From positions 1,217,369 to 1,281,368 of the forward strand of contig JAMXDE010000021.1 of NCBI GenBank assembly GCA_026770025.1: a stretch of 64,000 nt of DNA, given 5' to 3'. The position numbers were made by a program, and so were the translations under genes. Under the pieces are notes generated by a model. It ran no database searches. It was not told where the DNA came from and was given only the letters and a program-made list of their open reading frames with translations. The first letter of the stretch is position 1, and each line of letters starts with the position of its first letter. Positions 32,370 through 42,609 of this stretch are shown here, in pieces. The stretch is from Craspedostauros australis (taxonomy: Eukaryota > Bacillariophyta > Bacillariophyceae > Mastogloiales > Achnanthaceae).

Positions 32370-32505
32370 CCTTTCAATATTGTGTGAGTGTGGTGTGTTT
32401 GAGATGGTACTAATGGTGGATTTAGAGTATCGGAGATGTGATGATTTCTGTGGCAGCCAGTGTGCCTCCATCGCCTGTCATCATACGGAAGTACGCATGC
32501 CAACA
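32370..32505 (-). repeat. 5' LTR of element F (approximate)
   Basis: Diverged partner of 2990-3143. In transcription order it begins TGTTGGCATGCG. The inner end is not sharply defined. Confidence 0.5.
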
Positions 32506-33195
32506 AGCGAGTTTGCAAAAGCTGAACACAACAAAGCCAACTAAAAATACGCAAAAATACGCTAACTTCGACCAATTCGTGCTATCAGAATCTGCATTTT
32601 GGCGCACTTTTGCAGGCTGCATCATCCAAAACAAGAAAAATATATGAATATGATCGCTTTCGAACGCCTGATGTGACGTCACGATACAGAATTGCGGGAA
32701 GACATCCACGAACAGAAGAGAGGGGACAGAACGCATCGATGATAAAAACCTGTTGTAGTGACACACAGGATGGTATCGCATTCTGCTGTCGTGGTACCTG
32801 GCACCGTCAGAGACGAGAAACGACCACACGAGTTTGGAAGGAAGAGTCACTAAAAACAAGCAATTTGGTTACCGCTCCCCCCACTTTTGATGACGTCGTT
32901 GGTGTCTCAACACATGTCGCAAAAAAGATAAGTTGCAATCATTTCGGAACGGAGGAATATTTCATTTCTGTAGACCTGGTAGGTAAGGTCTTGATGTGAC
33001 GTCATGTGTGGTGGATACTGTAGTATCCGCTGGTATCGCGGTATCCTGGCGTCGTAGTATCGCGGTGTCCTCGTGGTACAGCGATGGTATCGCTGTGACG
33101 TCATAGTTTTGTGTCGTGATTCCGCCACCAAATAGTCTAGATGATGGCAAGCAAGTGTGACTGATGCATACACATCCGAGTACACACATTCCGAC
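32506..33195. other. Intergenic DNA with CRE-type palindromes
   Basis: No gene recognised. Three perfect TGACGTCA palindromes lie at 32674-32681, 32997-33004 and 33096-33103. The last two bracket a block rich in GTATC/GATAC repeats and short inverted repeats (about 33010-33095). Whether the motifs control anything is unknown. Confidence 0.45.
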
Positions 33196-36100
33196 ACACG
33201 GTCTTTGATCGGTGTCTTCACTGGGACACCCACACTTTCAAGTAGCTACATGACGAAGAAGATCTCTTTTGCCGCTTTGGAAAGGGCAACGTATTCTGCT
33301 TCGGATGAGCTGAGTGTGACGGCCTTCTGTGCCTTGGATCGCCAAAGGATTGGTACCTTGCACAGGTATAGGATGAACCCTCCTACGCTGATTCTCGTGT
33401 TCTTGTCTCCTGCATATTCGCTATCACAGAAGAGCTCCATGTCCCAGCCGTCATCGTCTGGACGTGCTGGATGGATTTTCAACCCATAGTCCTTCGTATC
33501 GATCACATACTTGATGATCCGATACATCTCCTTCATTGCAGCCTTGGTGGGCCCGATCAATACCTTGGAGAGTTCCCTCACAGGGTTCGCGATGTCTGGT
33601 TGCGAGTGCTTGATGAGTAAGAGTAGCATACCGACGCCTCGGCTGGTCCGACCTTCTGTAGTCCATTGTCTTTGGATGGTCGTACAATGATTTGACCTGG
33701 GGTTCCCGGTGTCCCATAGCGCTGCATCTTCTCAACCTTGGTTCCAAACTCTTTGATGAGATGTCGGATGAGATGTGGTTGACGCAACGTTGCTCTGGTC
33801 TTGTCATGGTTCAGTTCGATGTTGCAGCTGAGGTAGTCTCTGAGTCCTTGCTCGATTGTCACCTTGAACTTGCTGCCTTGGATGTCCTTCAGGAATGTCT
33901 CCAATGCCTTGGAGTCTCCGCAGCGGAAGCAATCGTCCACGTAGATGGCCACGATCATGCTTCCTTCGTTCGTCTTCCTGTAGAACAGGCACGGGTCTGC
34001 CGCGCTCTGTTCGAAGTTGATATTCTTGAGGGTCGACACCAACATCTTGAACCATTGCCTTGCGCTCTGCACAAGCCCGTAGATTGGCTTATGTAGGGTC
34101 AGAGCTTCGTCTGGTTGATGATCCATCCCGTTGGGACAGTTCATGTAGATCTCCTTGTCAAGGTCTCCATGTAGGAATGCCGTTACGACATCGACGAGTG
34201 CGCAGTCCATCTTCTTGATCAGCATGATCACCATCATGACTTGATATGTCACGTCATGGATGACGGGTGAGTAATGCTCTTGGAAGTCCACTCCTGCGAC
34301 TTGCGAATAGCCGCATGCAACGAGCCGCGCTCGATGTGTGCCGTCGCGCTTCAACTTGAAGACCCATTTGCATTTGCAGCATCTGCGGCCGCGTGGGATG
34401 GCGTCTCGTTTGATCTTGCTGTATACCTTGCGTGTGTCCATGGAGTCGAACTCCTTCTTGATGGCTGCTCGATATCCCTTTCGATGAATGGGATCTGGAT
34501 GATTGAAGGCTCCATCGAACGTCGTTGGTTCGATGTGCTTCTCTGGTTCCTTGTTCTCGTCCTGCATCGACAATCCGATGTCGATCGCTGGTGATTCGGT
34601 GATGATTGCGTTCATCCCGTATAGTCCTGTTGTGCTATGGTGAGTGATTTCGATCTCTTCATCTTCGTCTTCGATTTCTTCGTCATCTGTAGTTTTGTTG
34701 TTGGACTCGTCGGTTATCTCATCGCTCAGTTCGTCACTGTCTTCATTGGATGATGGATCGCTCTCATAGCCTTCTTCCTTTCGACCTCGTTCGTTGAAGT
34801 CCGAGAGCTCACGTAGAGCTCTGGGGATACTCTTCCCTGTTGTTGATTTGGGATTAGTTTCTCCCTTCCTGCCTCGTGCTTCGTGACGTCGGATCCTCTC
34901 CTTTCTAGCTATGTCACGTTTGTTTGGCTTGCTCGGTGGAGGTCTGGATGGTGTATCATGTGTAGACCTCGCTGGTGTATTCGGAGGAGTGACGCCTGTG
35001 TCATCGTCGGCTTCGTCGCCGGATGGTAGGATCTCGTCATCCTCATGATTGGATTCGCTCCGATCTTCCTCGTCGTTATGGACCAGTTGAGTTACTGCTC
35101 CGTCGTCCTCATTATCCTCATCGTCGCTGTCCAATAGGATGTAGTACATGTTGCTGTCAGCAAAAGATACTCTCTTTGCTTTCGATGTTTGACGCGTTGC
35201 CGTCCTTGGCGTTGCTCCCTTCCGTCCGATGGTTGTGAAGCCGTCTACGTCCGTTATTCCTCTTTCGTTGGATATGTTCGGTGCTGGCGCCCAGCCACGG
35301 AACTGTCCGTATGATTGGTTGAGCCACTTGATGTCGCGTGAGCAGATCAGTGATTTGGTCGATGGTCTGTACATGTTGTATACCCCTGATGCATGTTGGT
35401 GTGCATATCCAATGAACACCATCTCTTCTCCTCTATTCTTGAGTTTGGCGGTGATCCCGCCGTAGGTAGTCTTCACAACACCCATCTCTCCGAATGTGCG
35501 GAGTGCATCTGCATATGGTGGATCGTTGCCAAAGAATTGGCGATGTGGTGACTCCTTCTGATTCTTCGCTACGGTGATGTTGGCAATAGCAGTGGCAGTG
35601 CTCGCAGCTGCTGCCCACAGGCCATGCCTATACTCTTCGTCGAGCTGTGCTTCGTTGAGCACGGAGCGGATCTTGGTGTAGAGGTACGCGAATTTGCGTT
35701 CTACTCTGCCGTTCTGTTGTGGCGTGTTCGATGCCGTGAATTCGAATTTCACGTTGAGTACTGCATCAATGAGAGTATCCTGCGTGGATTTGTTCTCTCT
35801 GCTGTTGTCTCCTCGGAAGATGATTTGTTGATCACCAGTCTGTGATTTGATCGTCTGGACGAATCGTTTGATGTATCCTGGTTGATCACTTTTGTTCTTG
35901 AGAAAGAAACTCCAGCAGTGATCCATGCAGTTGTCCACGATCAGGGTCCAGTAGCGTTTATTTCCGAAGCTTATGTGTTTAGTGTAACTAATGTCAATGA
36001 AGAAACGTTCGCCGCGGCGAGTTGCTCTCGGGATCGTCGCTTTCGAGATGTTCTTCACTCTCGCATTCGTGACCGCGCAGTTGCGACATACCGGCATGTT

Positions 36101-37676
36101 GGAAATCCGGGGTTATTGTTAGTACTGTAATCTAATCCGCTGTTAGAAACTGTACCGTTTTAGAACTGTGAGCACAATCTCACTTTCTCTTCCGATTTCA
36201 TTTTTCATAGTAGACATCTGTCGCGGTGGCGACTCGGGGCGTCCTGTTGTCTCTTAGGTTCTTCTCCCTTCATTCATCATGCTCTGTTCTTGCTTCCTTG
36301 TCTTGGCATTGATGCTGCTTGCCTCCGCATCGTCGTAGCTGTCTACGCTCGCATGGTAGGGATCTGCAGTCCTGAGCACTTGCCTATCACATGTTTCCGT
36401 CGTTGGTCTCATGGCACCATCATCCCACGATCGATGTCAGCCTTGGTGATGTTCCAAACCTGCGGATGTTCTGATCCTTTCTGATGTTCCAAACCTGCGG
36501 ATGTTCTTGTCCGCAGGAGGGGCGCGTGCTGTCCTCTGAAGAAGGTGCGTCACTTGCCCATCAACCTGCTGTTCTGATCGACGTCGTCGTCTGCATGGTT
36601 GCCATGGTTGGTTTGGTGTTGGGACCCTCTGATCCGCCATGGGTGTCGTCCTTACGTTACCAGAGGACAGGCTACCCTCCTCGCGGTAGTACAGGTATCA
36701 ATCACGTCCGTATCCTTAGTCATAGTCATAATGACATGGTATACAAAGGTGTGACGAATAGTCTCCGAACATGTGACGAATAATATTCAAAGCTGTGACG
36801 AATAATGTTGGGAGGTGTGGCAATCACGGGTATTCCAACAAAGTCGTACCCTCAATTCCTAACACCGGCATCTCGCCAATAATCTTCCATCCGTATTGAG
36901 CGGCTGTCCGCTTCATGGTCTCGAGTGGCGCGTGGCCGAGCATTCGATGCAAGTTCACTGCGCTGATCTCCTTGGATGAATTCTTGGTGATGGCTGTGCA
37001 AGCCTTGTCGTCATCTGTTGGTATGATGGGATGCATCTGCACTCCTGTGATGAATCCGTTGGATGTGGGGAAGACTCGATCGGACACGATCGTTGTTCCA
37101 GATCTGTTGATGATGTCCATCAGAATGCCATTGCTACCGAGCTGATAGCTGTTGTACAGAGCCTTGTTCATGGAGAAAAGGTTCACCACCATCTTGGGTG
37201 TGTACTTCACATCATCAAGCTGGATGATGTGGCCAGTGTTGTCTCATTGCTTGACCTTCAAGCGAATGGATCCCATTTTGGGAGAGTCCAGCTTTGTGCT
37301 GTCTCCCACTTGGACGAATGACTTGATGTGCCGCACATTGAAGAGAGCGGCTTCCGAATTGACGATGTGACACGAAGCTCCGCTGTCGGCGAGCCAGGTG
37401 TCCTTGTTGACCTTGTCCTTGTACTTGGTGCTCAGCTCGTGGAGCTGATCCATGGCAGCTGCTGCTTTCTCATCATTGTAGCTTCCATCGTCGTCGTCTT
37501 TGTGGACTCCATCTTCATTGTATGGATTGTGATCTTCGTCCATGTTTTCGTCACTGGGTAGTTCTGCGAGATCCGATGAAACCGTGCTGTTACGATGGAT
37601 TCTGGCCACTGTGTCGTATGGCGTGACGTGTGGTCGCTCGCGCAGGAGCACATGCATGCATCCTCTGAGCATGTAA
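33196..37676 (-). pseudogene. gag-pol: Element E: internal fragment of an X/Y-family gag-pol
   Basis: It reads leftward from 37676 to about 33196 with close similarity to Y and X. It spans the end of the acidic gag/protease linker, protease (DSGASCHIV), integrase, RT (YVDD) and part of RNase H. Defects: CGA to TGA near 37243, a solo LTR at 36097-36864, a ~20 base deletion near 33640 that shifts the frame (QKVGPAEASV), and a TAG in RNase H near 33245. No LTR of its own family is present at either end. Similarity stops abruptly at 33196, within RNase H. The longest intact stretch is 33578-36097 (839 codons). Confidence 0.88.
36097..36864 (-). repeat. Solo LTR of the L family, inside E
   Basis: 768 bp copy of the L LTR (1111-1856) in the same orientation, TGTTGG...CTAACA. 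It is flanked by the 6 bp duplication CCGGCA (36091-36096 and 36865-36870). It interrupts E's integrase zinc-binding region just before the MPVCR motif. No internal L sequence remains, so it is a solo LTR left by recombination. Confidence 0.9.
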
Positions 37677-38300
37677 TGTTAGAACGTAATCAAAGATGGG
37701 TAGGGTACCGCACCGAAAACGCAGAGTGATCAATTCGTAGTTGTTGGTGAGGATGATTGTTTGGTATTGAGTTATTCGTATGGTAGGATGTTGACAAGCT
37801 CCAAAGATTGAGATCTTGGAACTGTGAGCATGAGAGGCAACGTGCAGGTCTCATGCGATTGCAGACGGAATATAACATGGAGACAACATGACAAATGTGC
37901 GTGTTACTGCGTGGGTTCAGATTTGCAAAAGTCAGAAAACAAACACCGCGATACGCCGTGTTGTAGGGTGCAACTCCTCACGATGTTGCAAGTAGTACGA
38001 TCACACAATTGATCGTATTCACTTGAGAAGGTCATGGTAAGATTCGCATGTGTCACACCCAAGACCGAAGTCTGTCCTGATTGGGCAGAGTGGCTCATCT
38101 TGGCAAGAAATTCATTTTCGCGACATCCGAAATCTGTGAATGACGAGAAAACGGTTCTTGCGACGCGAAATGTGACACAAATTTGACACAACGGAATTTC
38201 GACCAACATTTCCGTTTGAAACGGAAAATGTTAGAAATGTGAAGATTTCTGATTGGACGACAGGTGTCACTATTGTTAGAGATATAGCGTTGCGCTGATA
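37677..38300 (-). repeat. Solo LTR of the D family
   Basis: It aligns with the reverse complement of the D LTR from TATCAGCGC (at 38300) to TTCTAACA (at 37677), with many substitutions. E ends exactly at its left edge. No matching target duplication is visible (flanks ATGTAA and CATAGC), so it may mark a recombination breakpoint rather than a clean insertion. Confidence 0.75.
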
Positions 38301-39939
38301 CATAGCATCGTTGAAGATCAATAAAGAACATCAGGCTATCTCCACAGAACAGTTCGAACACATTTTGATAGAGCACGAACAGCGACTGCGTCAACAACTT
38401 CACCCATGGCATAGAGCGAGTTTTGGAGTCAAACGAGTCGCGTAGCTCTTATTGGTCAAAGATTCTGTGACCGTACAGTCACATGCAACCGAGGCGGAGC
38501 ATTTGTGGCTGAAACAACACAGGGTCAAACATGAACAGGGCATGTGTCTTTGTTGGATTCATGGCATGCGGTCATCATCTGGTTCACAACAAGGAGTGTA
38601 TCAGCAATACACCAACAACAGATAAGCAATAGAAGACTGTCATCTGTGCACCTGAGAGTGCTTAACTTCGTGTCCTGAGCACGCAAGCAAGCCAGAATCA
38701 TTTGGCATGAGTGTGAGATAAGTGGCGAGTCTTTGCGAGGGTGAAGCAACCAGTGTCAATGAAGACAGTTGTGGCGCGTGATCAGGACGCGATGCTTCCT
38801 CGCGAGGATAGTAGAATACGCGGTAAAGCGACGAAAAGAACTTGCAGTTGGTATATCTTTGGAGGAAGCGAGATTCGAGGACCAAGACTATATGGGCGGG
38901 TGTAAGAGAGAATACTGCGTCGATTGAAAGCAACGGTACGATGATCCGACAACAGGGTGATCCACAACCTTGCATAAAGTAGAGAGACTCAGGTGAACAG
39001 CACGGTCCGAATCTACGACACGTAATAACACACGATAACTTTTGGCGCGAACTTTTGTGTGTTCACGGATCGATGATCATGGCTGTCACGAGCATTAATG
39101 ACTGACTTCAAACGCCCAAAGCAACACACAAAAGCATTCTGGACCGCTGACCAGCACACCACCCGAAGCAGAATGAAGTGACGAATACAGCCATGCCATT
39201 CACTTGAGCAATAGACGAAACATAATTGGATGTGGGTCTTTGGAAGACGGTTGGTCGAGGTTGGACCAAGAAGCAACAAATTTCTGTACCAGCATGTCGT
39301 AGACTCTACGCGGTTACCAATGGTTACCAACGAAAAATTCCGGATTCTTGTCCGTACGTCGTCCGTACGAAGAAAGCCGATAAAGGGTCAAAAGAGGCAT
39401 CGAGATGAACGGAAAGCGGAGACCGTTTGCCTACATTGAACACATCAACAGAGAGCTCTCGCTCTCCTCTTCCTAATGATGCAAAGATGTCAGGCAACAG
39501 CCATCAACTCATCGAATGGCAGCTTGTGCCGTCGGCGATACGCCAATGGTTACCAACAAGTACCAAAAAGTGCCAAAAAACCGGAAATTAGCCACGAGAC
39601 ACTAGTTTATCGTGCATGGACTGTTGGATCGTCTCATCGGAACACCTCAGAAAGAGACTAAGCAATTCAAAATGGGAACAAACTCGCTGAAACAAAGAAC
39701 AGTAGCGCGTTAAACTGAATCGATGTAGTCGGACGCGAACCGCTGAAACCCGAAAGAGATCCAAAAATATGCAAATCCATCGGCCCATAAAACTTAAAAT
39801 AGGACCAACCGCAGAACTGTAATGGATCAGCATATGTTTTAGATCTACGGGGATTACGAATATGTTCTTAGTTTGGAAATCCCAGGAACAAAGTGAGGAG
39901 GTTCATTTCAAAGTGCAGGTCGACTCGCCCGGGTGGGTC
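38301..39939. other. Intergenic DNA, no gene seen
   Basis: Only short ORFs without recognisable domains. Two imperfect copies of a GGTTACCAA-containing motif occur (about 39310-39330 and 39545-39560). The sequence GTACGTCGTCCGT near 39353 recurs in the subtelomere near 63540. Confidence 0.45.
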
Positions 39940-42609
39940 TTAGAGGACTTGGCAGGCAGATTGGGATGGACCAGGGCAGTCTGTGGCTGCGTCGTCGATG
40001 ACGTACGTTTCTGTCTCTGACTCACACAATGGTCCTTGGGCGCAGCTTGTACAGGTGGCAGCTGATGTGCACACGTTTGCTCTGATGATGACATCATTGG
40101 TTGCACTGTCGATGAAGCCAAGAGAGTTGCACGTGGATTCGCCCGAGCACGCACCGTCTTCGATGGTCAAGCTTCCTGCAGATTTGGTCACTGAGCGATG
40201 CACATCCAGACAAGCGGAAGTCCCTTGGCACGCATTCTTTCCAATGAAGACACTTGCCACGATCGGTGTCGTGGTTGTAGACCCTTGGTTTTTGCGCAGC
40301 GCAACGTTGCTGCATGAAAAAGATGTGTTGCATGCTCCTTCTTCCACTCGTATATCGCCAAAGATATTTTCTCCCATATTACTGCAACTGAAGTCTCCAC
40401 CACAAGCTCCTGGTCCGATCACCCTGAATCCGACTTCGACACCAGCAGCTGGATGATCTGGATTGAAATTGCCCAACTGATAGCAAGCAGCGAATCCCTT
40501 GCAACTGTCAAGTATGATTGTGTTGGGACGTGCGTCTGCGCATACACTACTTCCGGTACATGACCCTGAACTCACCGTCATGACACCGCCATCAACAGGG
40601 TAAACGGAGCAATCTCCACCATTGTTGCAGCATGAGCCATTGCACGCACTCGTCACCACAGACGCGCTCCCAGTGAATAGTTTCAGGGTTGCCACCGTAT
40701 CCAGCAATGCCTTGGTCACACTTTCGTCGTTCCTGATGTTATCAAAGCGTTCCTGTGCCACCTCCAACGCCACGGACTGTGGAGGGTCTTCAGCATTGCA
40801 TCCAAAGATGCTCTTGATCATCTTCCTCTTCCCCTCATCCAGAGAATCAACCTTGGAGACGAAGTCCGCGCATGTGCCTGTTGCACCATCGCACAATACG
40901 TCACCATCAGTGGGATTGAACATTGATGTGTCGTCACCCGGTGTCTCAAGACATCCGACGGTGAAGGATGCTGGGGTGATAGTTGGAGGTGATGTCGGGG
41001 CTGATGTGGGAGGTGATGTGGGAGGTGATGTCGGGGCTGATGTGGGAGGTGATGTGGGAGGTGATGTCGGGGCTGATGTGGGAGGTGATGTCGGGGCTGA
41101 TGTGGGAGGTGATGTGGGAGGTGATGTGGGTGCTGCTGTCGGACCTGTCGGGAATGACGTGGGAGCTGACGTGACAGGTGTTGGGAAAGGAGTGGGAGAC
41201 AAGGTCGGAGAGTCTGTGGGCAAGGTATCCTTGCCAATACAGTACTCATCCACCTTGTCACCAGTAGGATTGCCCCCAGAGCTGCTGCCTCCCTTAGGGC
41301 AGGCTCCGTCGACATCGCTGATGATGTAGACTTCGTCGGAGTTACACTCCGTCTTCGTCATGCATCCCCTGCAGCCTTCGACACTGCCGCATCCACCAGG
41401 GGGAACGACGAGGTCCGTTCTCATCCTGTCACTGAAGCCCATCTTCTCACATGAACCATCGGCGGCGCAACCACCAGCACCAATGGTTAGGCTGCCTGCC
41501 GGCTTGCCAGCAGTACCATAGTTGACAGTGGAATGGGCATCCTTGCAGGCATTGCTGCCAACGCACGCATTCTCACCGATGTTGATGTGGCTCTGGATGC
41601 GGGTGGTCTTCTGCACGACGCGGCGTCCAGCTGCATTACATGCCTCTGATCCAACGCATGCGCCCGTCTGGATGGTCACATCACCATGAGAACGGCGTCC
41701 CACTCCCTCACAAGATTGAGGGGTGGTGCATGCCATCTCACCCACGAAGGTGACTCCAGTAATGGACGGGTTGATCTCGTTCTCATTCATCAACTCGCAT
41801 GCACTCTCGCCAGTGCAGGAGGAATCGAGGATGAGGGGATTGGGGCCCATGTCCTTGCATGCGCTGTCACCGGTGCAGGCAGTGATCGTGACGGTCATGA
41901 ATGGAGGAGAGTTGGAGGCGGAACCGGTGACTGAGGTGCATCCAGAGGGTCCTTGACAACAAGGATCGGTGGCAGGCGGCGATTGCATCGCAGCGATGGC
42001 CGCGCATGCTTCCTTCATTGCATCCGGACGTTCTGTGACGAGGATCGCGTTGGTGGCAGCGATCAACGCCAACTGACCAGCGAGCATGTCGTTGAATGCG
42101 TACTTGTTGAAGAGTTTGCGTGCGGCTCCCTCGCCGAGGTCTCCTGCGCATCCGAAGAAGTTCTGCAACTCTGCAGATTCCTTGACGGCGGTGATGGCTT
42201 CGCGGCAGGATGGCTTGGCAGAGTTACAAATGATGGTTTTGGCGCTTCTCTCTTCCATTGTGAGATCGGTAGCGCCATCCGGGTTGCAGGCAACGGAGAT
42301 GGTGGAATCGAAGACGGTTGGGGCAGCTGATGGTTTGGCAGTTGGTAGGAGCGTGGGCTGGGAGGTCGGCGACGCGGTTGGCGGGGTCGTTTCTGGATCA
42401 GTTGGGTGTTCAGTGGGTGGCACTTGGTTGTTCTTGTTGCGCTTGTTGGTGTCATCGTCGGCGCCCTTGAGGATGCGGGTCTTCATCATCATCATGTGAA
42501 GTTCCTCGGTTGGATCCACAGGAATCCTGTTGCCGCGGAGCACGGCGTGGGTTTTTGCCGCGTTGGCGAGAAGAAGAAAGACAACGAAGGCTGCCTTGGT
42601 GTGGATCAT
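39940..42609 (-). CDS. Secreted Cys-rich repeat protein with PTS linker
   Basis: 889 residues on the minus strand with no frameshift. Residues 1-22 form a signal peptide (MIHTKAAFVVFLLLANAAKTHA). There is no later membrane segment, so the protein should be secreted or placed in the cell wall. A Pro/Thr-rich stretch (about 62-98) precedes module 1 (about 99-460). A linker of PTSPPTSAPTS repeats (464-546) leads to module 2 (about 547-889). The modules are diverged duplicates: a helical Cys-containing part, then five or six repeats of the form I-x-x-G-x-C-x-G-x-x-x-C spaced by 25-35 residues, which suggests a disulfide-bonded beta-solenoid. Such linkers are typical of diatom extracellular proteins; the linker may be O-glycosylated. 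No enzyme motif is visible and the function is unknown. This is the most convincing host gene in the window. Confidence 0.8.
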   Translation of the reverse strand: MIHTKAAFVVFLLLANAAKTHAVLRGNRIPVDPTEELHMMMMKTRILKGADDDTNKRNKNNQVPPTEHPTDPETTPPTASPTSQPTLLPTAKPSAAPTVFDSTISVACNPDGATDLTMEERSAKTIICNSAKPSCREAITAVKESAELQNFFGCAGDLGEGAARKLFNKYAFNDMLAGQLALIAATNAILVTERPDAMKEACAAIAAMQSPPATDPCCQGPSGCTSVTGSASNSPPFMTVTITACTGDSACKDMGPNPLILDSSCTGESACELMNENEINPSITGVTFVGEMACTTPQSCEGVGRRSHGDVTIQTGACVGSEACNAAGRRVVQKTTRIQSHINIGENACVGSNACKDAHSTVNYGTAGKPAGSLTIGAGGCAADGSCEKMGFSDRMRTDLVVPPGGCGSVEGCRGCMTKTECNSDEVYIISDVDGACPKGGSSSGGNPTGDKVDEYCIGKDTLPTDSPTLSPTPFPTPVTSAPTSFPTGPTAAPTSPPTSPPTSAPTSPPTSAPTSPPTSPPTSAPTSPPTSPPTSAPTSPPTITPASFTVGCLETPGDDTSMFNPTDGDVLCDGATGTCADFVSKVDSLDEGKRKMIKSIFGCNAEDPPQSVALEVAQERFDNIRNDESVTKALLDTVATLKLFTGSASVVTSACNGSCCNNGGDCSVYPVDGGVMTVSSGSCTGSSVCADARPNTIILDSCKGFAACYQLGNFNPDHPAAGVEVGFRVIGPGACGGDFSCSNMGENIFGDIRVEEGACNTSFSCSNVALRKNQGSTTTTPIVASVFIGKNACQGTSACLDVHRSVTKSAGSLTIEDGACSGESTCNSLGFIDSATNDVIIRANVCTSAATCTSCAQGPLCESETETYVIDDAATDCPGPSQSACQVL
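40985..41150 (-). repeat. Coding minisatellite for the PTS linker
   Basis: Tandem 12-15 base units (GGAGGTGATGT and variants) encode the PTSPPTSAPTS linker. Copy number is likely to vary between alleles. Confidence 0.75.

Larger units (their letters stand above)
2990..32505 (-). mobile_element. Element F: decayed copia retrotransposon split by a 22.8 kb insertion
   Basis: F is transcribed right to left. Its 5' LTR ends at 32505 (TGTTGG in transcription order) and gag starts at 32221. Coding continues to 31063, is interrupted by composite X, and resumes at 8204 down to 3278. The 3' LTR starts at 3143. The insertion is flanked by CAGGTT at 8205-8210 and 31057-31062. With the insertion and one CAGGTT copy removed, the gag frame reads straight through the junction (SVSNLNL then SPISLEDL). 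The two short LTRs (~140-155 bp) are strongly diverged and the coding region carries many frameshifts, so F is much older than the elements inside it. The outer LTR limits are approximate. Confidence 0.75.

Noticed and set aside
40622..41329. 235-codon plus-strand ORF with GGDVG repeats
   Set aside because: Antisense reading of the PTS-linker minisatellite in the secreted-protein gene.
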